64,000 nucleotides of DNA from Chryseobacterium pennae (GTDB lineage Bacteria > Bacteroidota > Bacteroidia > Flavobacteriales > Weeksellaceae), in contig NZ_QNVT01000011.1 of the NCBI RefSeq assembly GCF_003385515.1, forward strand, positions 1 to 64,000, in the 5' to 3' direction. The notes under the pieces are model-generated. The model saw nothing but the letters and a program-made list of their open reading frames with translations. It had not been told where the DNA came from and searched no databases. Of the stretch, positions 45,561-55,392 are shown piece after piece. A program made the translations under genes and the position numbers. Position 1 is the first letter of the stretch. Each line of letters opens with the position of its first letter.

Positions 45561-47054
45561 ATGGAAAAAGTATTGTATTTAGTAAGCCTGTTGTCTTTCA
45601 GTTTAATGTTAAGCCAGAAACCAAAAGAAAACTTAAAAGGGCTTGATCAGGAAATCAATAACATTCTGGATAATTACAAAGCTGTGGGATTATCTGTTGC
45701 CATTGTGAAAAATGACAGCATGATTTATTCTAAAGGGTTCGGTTACAGAGACTATGAAAATAAACTTCCGGTAACTCCCAATACTCTTTTTGGTATCGGA
45801 AGCAATACCAAATCATTTACATCTGCCTTGATTGGTATGCTGGAAGATGGAAAAAAGCTGTCAGTTCAGGACAAACCTTCCCAACATATTCCATATCTCA
45901 CATTTTCTACGGATAGAATGAATAATTTGATCACTATTGAAGATCTGTTGGAACATAGAAGCGGGCTGGGAAGTGTAGATGGAGCTTATATATTTTTCCC
46001 TTCAGAAAAGCGAGTAGATTTAATGCAAAAGCTTCCTTTTTTAAAAGAAAACGGTGAGCCTAAAAATAGTTGGAGGTACAGTAATTTCGGATACATTATT
46101 TTGGGAACCATTGCAGAACAGCTTAATCATAAAGGTTGGGATGAGCTGATCAAAGAAAAGATATTTGTTCCTCTAAAAATGAATAACAGCAATACATCGA
46201 TCAATGAAATGATTAAACAAAAAGACTTTTCCTATCCCTATGGAATGTATCAAAAAAGCATTGAAAGAATATTATTTCAAAAACCTGATAATGATAAGCC
46301 AGGAGCAGCGATCAATAGTTCTGCAACAGATATGGCAAATTGGATCAGGCTTTGGCTCAGCTACGGGACTTTTGAAAATCAGGTTGTGCTTTCAAAGAAA
46401 TATACTACAGGTGCTATGAGTACTAAAACTGTGATTGATGGAGTACCTCCTGTAACTTCAGATCAGAAAAATTTTTTGCTGGGTTATGGATATGGTTGGT
46501 TTACACAGATTTTAAAAGGACATTATAAAGTATGGCATTCAGGAGGGGTATCCGGTTTTAGTTCGGCTGTTTTATTGTTTCCTGCAGAAAAATTTGGTCT
46601 TGTTGTATTAAGTAATCAACATAACTCAGATATTGCAAGTACGATTGGTAATATGATAGCAATCCGGATGCTGGGGTTGGATAACAATACACCTTATTCT
46701 TATGAAATGGAAGTGAATGACATTCTGAAACCTAAAAAAGATATAAGCTCTTCTATTAATGAAAAGAAAAAGCCCACTCATGATTTAGAGGCATATTGCG
46801 GGGAATATTCAAATAAAGGATATGGAACTTTTAGTATTTCAAAAGAAAAGAATAATTTGTACATCACTTTTCCGACATTTAAATTTATTTTGGTTCATCA
46901 GCAATATGAATTATTTTCATCAAAAATAATAGAGGAGGTGCCACAACAAATGAATCCTGATTTTGACTTTAACTTCATACTGGATGATAAGGGAAATGTA
47001 AACGGTGTCACCATGGATATACAAGGTGGCACAATATTTAAAAAAACAAAATAA
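45561..47054 (+). CDS. Serine hydrolase, class C beta-lactamase-like
   Basis: A 497-residue exported protein with a signal peptide (residues 1-19). The penicillin-binding-protein fold has its three motifs: SNTK (Ser 81, Lys 84), YSN (Tyr 173 to Asn 175) and HSGG in place of KTG. After about residue 390 comes a separate beta domain (YCGEYSNKGYGTFSI), like DUF3471. Such proteins act as D-amino-acid peptidases, esterases or beta-lactamases; the sequence does not tell which. It is monocistronic with a terminator behind it. Confidence 0.85.
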   Translation: MEKVLYLVSLLSFSLMLSQKPKENLKGLDQEINNILDNYKAVGLSVAIVKNDSMIYSKGFGYRDYENKLPVTPNTLFGIGSNTKSFTSALIGMLEDGKKLSVQDKPSQHIPYLTFSTDRMNNLITIEDLLEHRSGLGSVDGAYIFFPSEKRVDLMQKLPFLKENGEPKNSWRYSNFGYIILGTIAEQLNHKGWDELIKEKIFVPLKMNNSNTSINEMIKQKDFSYPYGMYQKSIERILFQKPDNDKPGAAINSSATDMANWIRLWLSYGTFENQVVLSKKYTTGAMSTKTVIDGVPPVTSDQKNFLLGYGYGWFTQILKGHYKVWHSGGVSGFSSAVLLFPAEKFGLVVLSNQHNSDIASTIGNMIAIRMLGLDNNTPYSYEMEVNDILKPKKDISSSINEKKKPTHDLEAYCGEYSNKGYGTFSISKEKNNLYITFPTFKFILVHQQYELFSSKIIEEVPQQMNPDFDFNFILDDKGNVNGVTMDIQGGTIFKKTK

Positions 47055-47075
47055 CAGTTGGAAGATACTAACCAA

Positions 47076-47107
47076 AAAAATCTGCAGGGCTTTCATCTGC
47101 AGATTTT
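47076..47107 (+). terminator. Terminator of the serine hydrolase gene
   Basis: AAATCTGCAG and CTGCAGATTT form a strong stem around GGCTTTCAT-like loop sequence and end in TTTT. It faces the convergent lipoprotein gene and may serve it too. Confidence 0.75.
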
Positions 47108-47133
47108 CCATTTTAAATTAAACGTATATAATA

Positions 47134-47343
47134 CTATTTGGCAGGAGATGTTGCCATCGAATCCTTTTTCATCTTAATGCTGTCCGGATTCGTCATTTTT
47201 GTAGTCATTGTATCTGTAGCAATGGGTGCTGCAGCCCGTGTATTAGCCGAATCACTATTACTGGTAGACATTGATGACTCCTTGGTTCCACAGCTCACTG
47301 CAAATAATCCTATTCCGATGGCTGTTAGCAATAACTTTTTCAT
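47134..47343 (-). CDS. Small lipoprotein
   Basis: A 69-residue lipoprotein with a lipobox (AVSC, Cys 18) followed by GTKESSMSTSNSD and a Ser/Thr/Asp/Met-rich, disordered mature part (DSIKMKKDSMATSPAK). Layout matches the lipoprotein at 45148-45351. Function unknown. Confidence 0.7.
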   Translation of the reverse strand: MKKLLLTAIGIGLFAVSCGTKESSMSTSNSDSANTRAAAPIATDTMTTKMTNPDSIKMKKDSMATSPAK

Positions 47344-47461
47344 ACAATTTTATTTTGGGGTGTAATAATGAAAAAACAACTATTATTCCTAACGAGGGTT
47401 GATAAATCGTAAAATATAGGTAAACTTTGTTAAAAGATGTTAGATAAACTTGAGTTGGAGG

Positions 47462-47587
47462 GTTTGAGAGTCAGAGAGTATGAGAATGGTATTGAATAAA
47501 GGTGTTGATGACAAGCAGAATCAGAACCTTGAAATTTAAACATTGGCATTCTCACTCTCAAATGCTAATACTCTCTGACTCTCAAAC
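47462..47587. repeat. Inverted repeat with perfect 20-base arms
   Basis: GTTTGAGAGTCAGAGAGTAT (47462-47481) is the exact reverse complement of 47568-47587. GAGAATG next to the left arm pairs with CATTCTC near 47547. The TTTGAGAGT-rich composition links it to the units at 57074, 58185 and 60653. The rest of the gap 47344-47687 holds no gene. Confidence 0.75.
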
Positions 47588-47602
47588 TTTATCATATTCC
47601 GA

Positions 47603-47634
47603 TAAAAAAGCCCCGAAACCGAAATTCCGAGGCT
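47603..47634 (-). terminator. Terminator of pruA
   Basis: On the minus strand AGCCTCG pairs with CGGGGCT (one G-U pair) and runs into six T. It lies about 54 bases after the pruA stop. Confidence 0.7.
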
Positions 47635-47687
47635 ATATTGAAAGAACAGACAAAAATTACTCATTGCCCGTTACTCATTACTTATGA

Positions 47688-49313
47688 TTACCCTAAGTAT
47701 GGATATTTATAGTCTTTTGGAGAAACAAAAGTTTCTTTTACGCTTCTTACAGACGTCCATCTAAGAAGATTCATTTTAGAACCAGCTTTATCGTTAGTTC
47801 CTGAAGCTCTACCGCCACCGAAAGGCTGCTGTCCTACTACAGCTCCTGTAGGTTTGTCGTTGATATAGAAGTTACCGGATGCGTTTTCTAAAGCTTTGTA
47901 AGCTTCAGCAATTGCATAACGGTCTTGAGAGAATACAGAACCTGTTAATGAATAAGGAGAAGAAGAATCCACTACTTTAAGAGTCTCTTTCCAGTCCTGA
48001 TCTTCATACACAAATACAGAAAGAATTGGGCCGAAGATCTCTTCTACCATACTTTCGTATTGAGAGTTTGTAGTTTCGATTACTGTTGGGTGTACAAACC
48101 ATCCTTTTGAATCGTCACATGTTCCACCAATAGCTACTGTAGCCTCAGAAGATTCATTAGCTCTGGTGATATATCCTTTACATTTTTCGAAAGAATTTTT
48201 GTCGATTACAGCATTTACGAAGTTAGAAGTGTCTTCAGGAGAACCCACTTTAATCGTAGCTATCTGAGCTTCCATTACTTTTTTCACATCAGCCCAAAGG
48301 GACTTAGGAACATAAGCTCTTGAAGCAGCAGAACATTTCTGCCCTTGGTATTCGAAAGCACCTCTTACTAAAGCAGTAGCTACTGCTTCTACGTTAGCAG
48401 ATGGGTGAGCGATTACAAAGTCTTTACCACCTGTTTCTCCAACGATTCTTGGATATGTTCTGTAGTTATGAATATTGTCACCGATCATTTTCCACATTCC
48501 CTGGAATACTTTTGTAGACCCTGTGAAGTGAAGACCTGCGAAATCTTTGTGAGCTAATACTTTCTCAGCAGTTTCTTTACCATCTGTAAAGATCATGTTG
48601 ATAACCCCGGCAGGAAGACCAGCCTCAATTAATACATCCATGATTACTTTTGCAGAATAAACCTGCTTATCAGAAGGCTTCCATACTACAACGTTTCCTA
48701 ACATCGCCATACAAGTTGGAAGGTTTCCGGAAATAGCTGTAAAGTTGAATGGAGTTACTGCAAAACAAAATCCTTCTAATGGTCTGTACTCTACACGGTT
48801 CCAGATTCCGTTGTCAGAAACTGGCTGCTCAGAATACATTTCTGTCATGAACTCTACATTGAATCTTAAGAAATCAATGAACTCACATGCAGCATCAATT
48901 TCAGCCTGGTGTACATTTTTAGACTGTCCGATCATGGTAGCTGCATTAATTACATCTCTGTAAGGACCTGCTAATAGATCAGCTGCCTTTAAGAAAATGG
49001 CTGCACGTTGTTCCCAACCTAGTCCATTCCATGCTTCTTTAGCTGCTAATGCCGCGTTGATAGCGTCATCCACATGCTGCATACCACCTTGGTAATAGAA
49101 TCCGAAGTCATGAGCATGATCCTGAGGAGACTGAAGCTGTACCTTTGTATCAGTTTTTACTTCCTTTCCATTGATGACCATTGGAACCTCTATCTTCTCA
49201 GCCCACATTTTTTTATAAGTGCTGATAAGGCTTTTAACCTCCGGAGATCCCGGTACATAAGAATTTACCGGCTCATTCACCGCTAATGGTACTTGCGAAA
49301 TTGCTTTTGACAT
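47688..49313 (-). CDS. pruA: L-glutamate gamma-semialdehyde dehydrogenase
   Basis: A 541-residue aldehyde dehydrogenase that oxidises glutamate semialdehyde to glutamate in proline breakdown. The catalytic Cys lies in FEYQGQKCSAASRAY, the general base Glu in RIVGETGGKDF, and the NAD site in FTGSTKVF. Length and motifs are those of the PruA-type (P5C dehydrogenase) family. ATG at 49313 (MSKAISQVPLAV) is chosen over a longer frame because the promoter element lies between. Proline dehydrogenase is not adjacent. Confidence 0.95.
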   Translation of the reverse strand: MSKAISQVPLAVNEPVNSYVPGSPEVKSLISTYKKMWAEKIEVPMVINGKEVKTDTKVQLQSPQDHAHDFGFYYQGGMQHVDDAINAALAAKEAWNGLGWEQRAAIFLKAADLLAGPYRDVINAATMIGQSKNVHQAEIDAACEFIDFLRFNVEFMTEMYSEQPVSDNGIWNRVEYRPLEGFCFAVTPFNFTAISGNLPTCMAMLGNVVVWKPSDKQVYSAKVIMDVLIEAGLPAGVINMIFTDGKETAEKVLAHKDFAGLHFTGSTKVFQGMWKMIGDNIHNYRTYPRIVGETGGKDFVIAHPSANVEAVATALVRGAFEYQGQKCSAASRAYVPKSLWADVKKVMEAQIATIKVGSPEDTSNFVNAVIDKNSFEKCKGYITRANESSEATVAIGGTCDDSKGWFVHPTVIETTNSQYESMVEEIFGPILSVFVYEDQDWKETLKVVDSSSPYSLTGSVFSQDRYAIAEAYKALENASGNFYINDKPTGAVVGQQPFGGGRASGTNDKAGSKMNLLRWTSVRSVKETFVSPKDYKYPYLG

Positions 49314-49357
49314 ATTACGTTTTATTATTTTATTAAACTGAATAAGTAAGTTGTATA

Positions 49358-49365
49358 CAAATTTA
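49358..49365 (-). promoter_or_regulatory. -7 element of pruA
   Basis: The minus strand reads TAAATTTG, matching TAnnTTTG, 45 bases before the start codon. No -33 element is obvious. Confidence 0.5.
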
Positions 49366-49722
49366 CGATAATTATAAGGAAAGAAAAAAATCCTGTCTGT
49401 TTTTGTGAGATAAACTTTATTGGCCAATAATCATTAGTATATATTATTTTTTTTAGCTTAAATTTTAAAAATATTTAATAGATTTATTTAATCCTTTGTA
49501 GAGAAGAAAAATATAGAGTAGTCTGTTGGAATTGTTGGAATTGTGACAATGAAATAGTTGTCATAGTTCATAAAGTACCTTTAAGTGTTGTAAATAAAGG
49601 ATTTATAAAGAAATGTTAATTTTATATAAAATCGTGTTTGTTGCGATTTTGAACATTTTAAATAATTTTTTTGATAGCCTGTGAATTAAGATTACTCTAA
49701 TTTTACACCATTATTATCAGAC
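49366..49722. other. Intergenic region between pruA and the urease locus
   Basis: About 357 A/T-rich bases upstream of the divergent genes. TAATTTTA near 49697 with TTTG about 24 bases upstream may be a weak promoter for the gene at 49723. No gene or repeat was recognised. Confidence 0.4.
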
Positions 49723-50088
49723 ATGAAAAAAAGAGTCCTGTTTTTCTCTTTTGTATTATTTTTCTCAGCTTTATGTGTAGGTCTTCTTACGCATACGGGA
49801 AAAACTAAATCATATTCTGATCTTCTTTCAAAAATTCATCTTCTTCAGCAAAAATCAGATCAGCAGACCCAGCCTGAAATATACAGTTTTTCAGACGCGC
49901 AGGATGTGCAGGATTCCAATGATTGGGAGAAAGTAAAATTTGATTATTCAGTACTGGCACAGCAGTGGTTCAACTATTTCTTTGCAAAGTATACCTTTAA
50001 TACTCCGGTTACGGCCGTTCAAAACCGTATTTGTATTACAGCACCAAGGTACATTCTGTATCATGCCCTGCAGATAGCGGGCTGCTAA
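49723..50088 (+). CDS. Hypothetical exported protein
   Basis: A 121-residue protein with a signal-anchor-like N-terminus (MKKRVLFFSFVLFFSALCVG) and a polar middle with several Gln and Asp. The end (NRICITAPRYILYHALQIAGC) carries two Cys. No family is recognised. It lies 155 bases upstream of ureA on the same strand; that it belongs to the urease operon is possible but not supported by spacing. Confidence 0.55.
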   Translation: MKKRVLFFSFVLFFSALCVGLLTHTGKTKSYSDLLSKIHLLQQKSDQQTQPEIYSFSDAQDVQDSNDWEKVKFDYSVLAQQWFNYFFAKYTFNTPVTAVQNRICITAPRYILYHALQIAGC

Positions 50089-50243
50089 TTTCATTTTACA
50101 GTTTTTAATGATTCGTTATGGTTTGTATTTCATAATACAGATCCGTAAACATCATTTTCCTTTTTTACATTTTTGAACCTATTTATTTGCCTTTTGAAAA
50201 AGGTGAACAGGATAGTGTTTATTCAATTTTAAATAAAAATACT

Positions 50244-50546
50244 ATGCACTTAACACCGAGAGAAACGGAGAAGCTTATGCTATTTCTAGCAGGAGAGCTG
50301 GCTCTAAAAAGAAAGGCTAGAGGCCTGAAATTAAACTATCCAGAATCAATCGCACTGATCAGCCACTTTTTGCTTGAAGGAGCAAGAGATGGTAAAAAAG
50401 TAGCCGAACTGATGCAGGAAGGCGCAAATCTTTTAACTAAAGATGATGTGATGCCAGGTGTGTCAGAAATGATCCACGATGTTCAGATTGAAGCTACATT
50501 CCCTGATGGAACCAAGCTGGTAACCGTACACAACCCAATCCGTTAA
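50244..50546 (+). CDS. ureA: Urease subunit gamma
   Basis: A 100-residue structural subunit of urease. It begins [20 protein letters not shown] and has [18 protein letters not shown] and [20 protein letters not shown], all typical. The small subunit packs with UreB and UreC in the cytoplasmic enzyme. ATG at 50244 is chosen over an in-frame ATG 57 bases upstream because the family starts with MHLTPRE. First structural gene of the urease operon; ureB follows 11 bases later. Confidence 0.97.
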   Translation: MHLTPRETEKLMLFLAGELALKRKARGLKLNYPESIALISHFLLEGARDGKKVAELMQEGANLLTKDDVMPGVSEMIHDVQIEATFPDGTKLVTVHNPIR

Positions 50547-50557
50547 TCCTATTTATT

Positions 50558-50926
50558 ATGATACCAGGAGAAATTTTTGTAAAAGAAGGTACGATCATCT
50601 GCAATGAAGGCAGAGAAACCGTAAAAATAAAAGTGACCAATACAGGAGACCGTCCTATTCAGGTAGGTTCACACTTTCACTTTTTCGAAGTAAATAAAGC
50701 AATGAGCTTTGACCGCGAAAAAGCTTTCGGAAAGAGACTGAATATTGTGGCAAGTACAGCCGTACGTTTTGAACCGGGAGAAGAAAAAGAAGTGGAATTG
50801 GTAGAAATAGGAGGAACCAAAAAAGCAATGGGCTTCAATAACCTTGTTGATGGACAGGTAGATTCTGAAGATCAGAAAAAAGCAAGCCTTGCAAAAATTG
50901 AAGAGTTAAACTTTAAAAATCACTAA
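50558..50926 (+). CDS. ureB: Urease subunit beta
   Basis: A 122-residue structural subunit. It begins [20 protein letters not shown] and holds [40 protein letters not shown] and the FNNLVDGQ end region, all typical. ureC starts one base after its stop codon, so the two are tightly coupled. Confidence 0.97.
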   Translation: MIPGEIFVKEGTIICNEGRETVKIKVTNTGDRPIQVGSHFHFFEVNKAMSFDREKAFGKRLNIVASTAVRFEPGEEKEVELVEIGGTKKAMGFNNLVDGQVDSEDQKKASLAKIEELNFKNH

Positions 50927-50927
50927 G

Positions 50928-52649
50928 ATGAGCTTACACGTAGACAGAAAGCAATACGCCAATATATTAGGTCCTACAGCCGGAGATAAAATCAGACTGG
51001 GGGATACTGAAATCATTATTGAAATTGAAAAAGATTTCACCCATTACGGAGACGAAGCTGTTTTCGGAGGTGGTAAAACCGTACGTGATGGTATGGGGCA
51101 GAATGTTACTGCTAAAAGAGATGAAGGAGTTCTTGATCTTTGTATCACAGGTGCCGTTATCATCGATCACTGGGGAATCGTAAAAGGAGATATCGGGATT
51201 AAAGACGGTAAAATCGTAGGAATCGGTAAAGCTGGAAACCCTGATACAATGGACGGTGTATCTCCGAACATGATCATCGGTGCTTCTACTGAAGTTCACG
51301 GTGGAAAAGGATATATCGTAACTGCCGGAGGTATTGATACCCACATTCACTATATCTGCCCACAGCAAATTGAAACTTCTCTGTACAGTGGAATCACTAC
51401 TATGATCGGAGGGGGAACAGGACCGAATGACGGAACCAATGCTACAACAGTAACTCCTGGTAAATTCAATATGCAGAAAATGCTTGAAGCAGCGGAAGAA
51501 TATCCAATGAACTTAGGGTTTTTCGGAAAAGGAAACTGTTCTGCAGAAGAGCCTATTGAAGAGCAGGTGGAAGCAGGGGCATTAGGCGTAAAAATCCACG
51601 AAGACTGGGGAGCAACGCCTGCAACGATTGATGCTGCATTAAAAGTAGCTGATAAATATGACGTTCAGGTAGCCATTCACACCGATACTTTAAATGAAGG
51701 AGGTTTCTTGGAAGATACAATGAGAGCGATCAACGGAAGAGTCATTCACACGTTCCACACAGAAGGAGCAGGTGGAGGACACGCACCGGACATCATCAAA
51801 GCGGCGATGTATCCAAACGTATTACCTGCTTCTACAAACCCTACGCGTCCTTACACGATCAATACAATTGATGAGCACTTAGATATGCTGATGGTTTGCC
51901 ACCACTTAAGCAAAAACATCCCTGAAGATGTGGCGTTCGCAGATTCACGTATCCGTCCTGAAACCATTGCCGCAGAAGATATTCTTCACGATATGGGAGT
52001 TTTCAGTATCATGAGTTCTGACTCTCAGGCAATGGGAAGACCAGGAGAAGTCATCACAAGAACCTGGCAGACAGCAAGCAAAATGAAGGAGCAAAGAGGT
52101 GATTTAGCTGAAGATCAGAATAGCGGAAACGATAACTACCGTGCAAAAAGATATGTAGCTAAATACACCATCAACCCAGCAATTGCACACGGCATTTCTG
52201 AATATGTAGGATCTCTTGAAGAAGGGAAATTAGCGGATTTGGTGATCTGGAAACCAGCATTATTTGGAGTTAAACCGGAAATGATTGTCAAAGGAGGATT
52301 TGTAATCGCTGCTAAAATGGGAGATCCGAATGCTTCTATTCCAACACCACAACCGGTGATCTATAGAAATATGTTTGGGGCTCATGGAAAAGCAAAATAC
52401 GGTATTTGCGCCAACTTTGTTTCTCAAATCTCTATTGATAACGGAACAATCGCTTCTTATGGATTAGAAAAAATGATCCTTCCGGTGAAAAACTGTAGAA
52501 ATATTGGAAAGAAAGACCTTATCCATAACGATAAGACCCCTTTAATTGAAGTGAATCCTGAAAACTATAAAGTAACGGTAGATGGTGAATATATCACTTG
52601 TGAACCGGCAGAAACACTTCCTTTAACTCAGTTGTATTACTTGTTCTAA
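50928..52649 (+). CDS. ureC: Urease subunit alpha (catalytic)
   Basis: A 573-residue catalytic subunit that hydrolyses urea to ammonia and carbamate using two nickel ions. The metal ligands are in place: His 139 and 141 (GIDTHIH), carbamylated Lys 222 (GVKIHEDWG), His 251, His 277 and Asp 365 ([12 protein letters not shown]). The flap is MVCHHLSKN with Cys 324 and His 325. Length is standard. A hairpin and an unexpected outer-membrane protein gene follow before ureE. Confidence 0.98.
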   Translation: MSLHVDRKQYANILGPTAGDKIRLGDTEIIIEIEKDFTHYGDEAVFGGGKTVRDGMGQNVTAKRDEGVLDLCITGAVIIDHWGIVKGDIGIKDGKIVGIGKAGNPDTMDGVSPNMIIGASTEVHGGKGYIVTAGGIDTHIHYICPQQIETSLYSGITTMIGGGTGPNDGTNATTVTPGKFNMQKMLEAAEEYPMNLGFFGKGNCSAEEPIEEQVEAGALGVKIHEDWGATPATIDAALKVADKYDVQVAIHTDTLNEGGFLEDTMRAINGRVIHTFHTEGAGGGHAPDIIKAAMYPNVLPASTNPTRPYTINTIDEHLDMLMVCHHLSKNIPEDVAFADSRIRPETIAAEDILHDMGVFSIMSSDSQAMGRPGEVITRTWQTASKMKEQRGDLAEDQNSGNDNYRAKRYVAKYTINPAIAHGISEYVGSLEEGKLADLVIWKPALFGVKPEMIVKGGFVIAAKMGDPNASIPTPQPVIYRNMFGAHGKAKYGICANFVSQISIDNGTIASYGLEKMILPVKNCRNIGKKDLIHNDKTPLIEVNPENYKVTVDGEYITCEPAETLPLTQLYYLF

Positions 52650-52667
52650 GATAAATTCTATTAATAT

Positions 52668-52698
52668 AACCTAACAGGTTTCAACAACCTGTTAGGTT
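52668..52698 (+). terminator. Hairpin after ureC
   Basis: AACCTAACAGGTT (52668-52680) and AACCTGTTAGGTT (52686-52698) form a perfect 13-bp stem with a 5-base loop. The U run is weak, so it may act as an attenuator or mRNA stabiliser that gives more ureABC than accessory proteins. Confidence 0.6.
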
Positions 52699-52762
52699 TA
52701 TTCAACGACAAAAAAAGATTTATCAGGCAATATTTTAAAACAATTATAGAACTAAGTTTAGA

Positions 52763-53413
52763 ATGAAATATTTAAATAAAACAGTTTTTTCTCTTGCTGT
52801 AGCCGGGATGTCTTTGCTTTCGGGTCATGTAAATGCTCAGTTTTTGGGTGGACGCAGGCTGAAGAGCGATGAAGCCGGACCAAAAGGTCAATTTATGATG
52901 TATGGTTCATTGGATTACTCAAAGGTTACTACCCCTACGAATAGCAACAGTACCGTTTCCAGTGCACCATTGGGAGTAGGATACTTTATCAATAATAATG
53001 ACCTTGTCGGGGTTAATTACGCTTACTCTCAAAATTCTGTGAATCATAATGTGGTGTATAAGCAAAATGAGGCCGGAATCTGGTATAGCCCTTCACTAAT
53101 GCTTGGAAAATACTTTGTACTGATCGGGCAGATAGATGCACATTATGTTTGGGGACAGCAGCAGGCAGCAACAGCGGATGCAATGCAGAACTTTAATGGA
53201 TTCCGCCTCCGTGCTTACCCTTTGATCGGAATCTTATTAGGTGGCGGTTGGGCCTTAAAATTCAAGTTTGCTGAGCTTTCAATGCTTCAGACTAAAACGA
53301 AAGAAGAAGGCTGGACGAAGAGCTATGTAGCGGGACTTAGTGGCTCAACATTCGGGGTGGGTATTTCTAAAAACTTTGACTTCAGAAAAAAATCGGCTAA
53401 AGATGATAATTAA
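52763..53413 (+). CDS. Outer membrane beta-barrel protein inside the urease operon
   Basis: A 216-residue protein with a signal peptide (residues 1-25, ending VNAQ) and alternating strands of a small barrel: FMMYGSLDYSKV, GVGYFINNNDLVGVNYAYSQ, IWYSPSLMLGKYFVLIGQID and the C-terminal TFGVGISKNFDF, which ends in Phe as in outer-membrane proteins. It lies between ureC and ureE, and ureE starts 11 bases before its stop, so it is translated with the urease accessory genes. A porin or adhesion role for urea or nickel entry is an inference; no family with known function is recognised. Confidence 0.75.
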   Translation: MKYLNKTVFSLAVAGMSLLSGHVNAQFLGGRRLKSDEAGPKGQFMMYGSLDYSKVTTPTNSNSTVSSAPLGVGYFINNNDLVGVNYAYSQNSVNHNVVYKQNEAGIWYSPSLMLGKYFVLIGQIDAHYVWGQQQAATADAMQNFNGFRLRAYPLIGILLGGGWALKFKFAELSMLQTKTKEEGWTKSYVAGLSGSTFGVGISKNFDFRKKSAKDDN

Positions 53414-53912
53414 TCAGACCATAGGCAATCTCACCGAAAATCCTACAGAAAAGAATATAGATTATCTGGATCTTGAATGGTTTGAAACCACAAAAAGAAT
53501 CCAACGCAAAAAAACCAGAAATGGAGTAGATGTTGCCATCAAGTTTCTTAAAGAAGGGCAGCGTTTGCGTGAAGGAGATATTCTTTTTGAGGATGCAGAA
53601 AAAGTAATCGCGATCAATGTCCTGGAAACAGAAGCGATCGTAATGGTTCCCGGCTCTTTACTGGAAATGGGAACAGTATGCTACGAAATAGGGAACAAGC
53701 ATATTCCGCTTTTCATTCAGGATGATAAAGTATTGCTTCCTTTTGAAATGCCGATGTTCAGATGGCTGGAAGCAAGTGGTTTTAAACCGGAAAAGCAATC
53801 CGTAAAACTGCTGAATCTCCTTAAATCCAATGTAGAACCTCACGGACACGGAAGTCTTGGCTCTACAATTTTTACCAAAATCTTAAAAATGGCCGCTCCG
53901 AAAGATGAATAA
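53403..53912 (+). CDS. ureE: Urease accessory protein UreE
   Basis: A 169-residue nickel metallochaperone that delivers nickel to the UreG/UreF/UreD complex. The N-terminal peptide-binding domain has DYLDLEWFETTKRIQRKKT and GVDVAIKFLKEGQRLREGDI; the C-terminal domain has CYEIGNKHIPLFI (metal-site His) and ends near NVEPHGHGS. The His-rich tail of some UreE proteins is reduced to HGHG. ATG at 53403 overlaps the preceding gene by 11 bases; a longer in-frame start would lie deep inside that gene. Confidence 0.93.
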   Translation: MIINQTIGNLTENPTEKNIDYLDLEWFETTKRIQRKKTRNGVDVAIKFLKEGQRLREGDILFEDAEKVIAINVLETEAIVMVPGSLLEMGTVCYEIGNKHIPLFIQDDKVLLPFEMPMFRWLEASGFKPEKQSVKLLNLLKSNVEPHGHGSLGSTIFTKILKMAAPKDE

Positions 53913-54603
53913 TATAAACATAAACTTTTTATCAGGACTGCTTCATCTGGCTGATCCTACGCTTCCTATCGGGGGGTATACCCATTCCAACGGACTTGAA
54001 ACCTATGTACAGGAAAGAATCGTTCATAATGCAGAAACAGCGAAAGAGTTTGTACAGAACATGCTTCAGTATAATCTTAAATTCAATGACGGTGCTTTTG
54101 CAAAACTCGCTTATAAAGCAGCAGAAAAAGGAGATTTACAGGCACTTTTGGATCTCGACAATGAGTGTAATGCCATAAAATGTCCTAGAGAAATCCGTCA
54201 GGCCAGTCAGAAACTGGGGTTGAGATTAATAAAAATATTCAAAAGGAGAGAAAGTTTCCCTTTTATGGAGGCATTTGAAAAAGCAGTTCAAAATAAAGAA
54301 GCTAATTCTCATTACTGTATTGTCTTTGGAGTCTATGCTTATTTAATGAAAATTCCTTTATACGAAGCATTGCTGGGATTTTACTACACTTCTGTTGCCG
54401 GAATGATCACCAATGCCGTAAAGCTGGTACCGCTGGGACAGCTTGATGGGCAAGATATCTTATTCGCTCTATATCCTGTCATGGAAAAAACTGTTTGGGA
54501 AACCATGGAACTGGACAGAGATATGGTAGGACTTTGCAATACGGCCTTTGATATCAGATGTATGCAGCACGAAAGGTTGTATTCAAGACTTTATATGTCG
54601 TAA
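53905..54603 (+). CDS. ureF: Urease accessory protein UreF
   Basis: A 232-residue helical protein that joins UreD and UreG in the urease activation complex. The start LLHLADPTLPIGGYTHSNGL is the family signature, and VAGMITNAVKLVPLGQLDGQ is the conserved C-terminal segment. It overlaps ureE by 8 bases. Confidence 0.95.
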   Translation: MNNININFLSGLLHLADPTLPIGGYTHSNGLETYVQERIVHNAETAKEFVQNMLQYNLKFNDGAFAKLAYKAAEKGDLQALLDLDNECNAIKCPREIRQASQKLGLRLIKIFKRRESFPFMEAFEKAVQNKEANSHYCIVFGVYAYLMKIPLYEALLGFYYTSVAGMITNAVKLVPLGQLDGQDILFALYPVMEKTVWETMELDRDMVGLCNTAFDIRCMQHERLYSRLYMS

Positions 54604-54753
54604 TACGAAAAGATAAAAAGGGAAAATGAATTGAATGTAAATAACATTTGCTGAGTGAAACGCCCTTGCGATCTTAAAATATTCACAATCAAAAAAATCT
54701 TAGCGCTCTCAGCGTTAGAAAAATAAAAACAAACAAAGTAAAATTTAGAAAAA
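54604..54753. repeat. Intergenic repeat between ureF and ureG
   Basis: GCTGAG near 54650 and CTCAGC near 54706 face each other, and ACGCCCTTGCGATCTTAAAA resembles the second block ATCTTAGCGCTCTCAGCGTT. The 150-base gap is unusual in an otherwise tightly packed operon. Confidence 0.45.
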
Positions 54754-55392
54754 ATGGAAAACAGAAAATATATAAAAGTAGGAGTAGCAGGACCTGTAGG
54801 GTCAGGAAAAACTGCATTACTGGAACGTTTAAGCAGAAAATTATTCGGGAAATATGATCTTGGAGTAATTACCAATGATATTTACACCAAAGAAGATGCT
54901 GAGTTTATGGCTAAAAACAGCCTTCTTCCTCACGAGAGAATTATCGGGGTAGAAACCGGAGGCTGCCCTCACACGGCAATCCGTGAAGATGCAAGTATGA
55001 ACCTTGAAGCGGTAGATGAACTGGCAGCCCGTTTCCCTGAAATTGAACTGGTTCTTATCGAAAGTGGAGGCGATAACCTTTCAGCAACGTTCAGCCCGGA
55101 TCTTGCAGACGTTACTATTTTCATTATTGATGTTGCAGAAGGAGAAAAAATCCCTAGAAAAGGAGGTCCTGGTATTACAAGATCAGACTTATTAATCATC
55201 AATAAAATTGACCTTGCCCCGTATGTAGGAGCCAGCCTTGAAGTTATGGAGAACGATGCCAGAAGAATGAGAAAAGGAAATCCTTTTGTTTTTACCAATC
55301 TTAAAACAGATGAAGGGTTGGATAAAGTGATCGGATGGATCAAAAAATACGCTCTTTTAGAAGAAATTGAAGAACCGAACTTAGTAAGATAA
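54754..55392 (+). CDS. ureG: Urease accessory GTPase UreG
   Basis: A 212-residue GTPase that powers nickel insertion into urease. The P-loop GPVGSGKT is at residues 13-20, [13 protein letters not shown] follows, the metal motif is [15 protein letters not shown] (Cys-Pro-His) and [12 protein letters not shown] is the guanine-binding motif. Length is standard. ureD starts directly after the stop codon. Confidence 0.97.
   Translation: MENRKYIKVGVAGPVGSGKTALLERLSRKLFGKYDLGVITNDIYTKEDAEFMAKNSLLPHERIIGVETGGCPHTAIREDASMNLEAVDELAARFPEIELVLIESGGDNLSATFSPDLADVTIFIIDVAEGEKIPRKGGPGITRSDLLIINKIDLAPYVGASLEVMENDARRMRKGNPFVFTNLKTDEGLDKVIGWIKKYALLEEIEEPNLVR

Noticed and set aside
50967..51368. A 133-codon minus-strand frame inside ureC
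   Set aside because: It lies wholly antisense to the conserved catalytic subunit and resembles no protein family.
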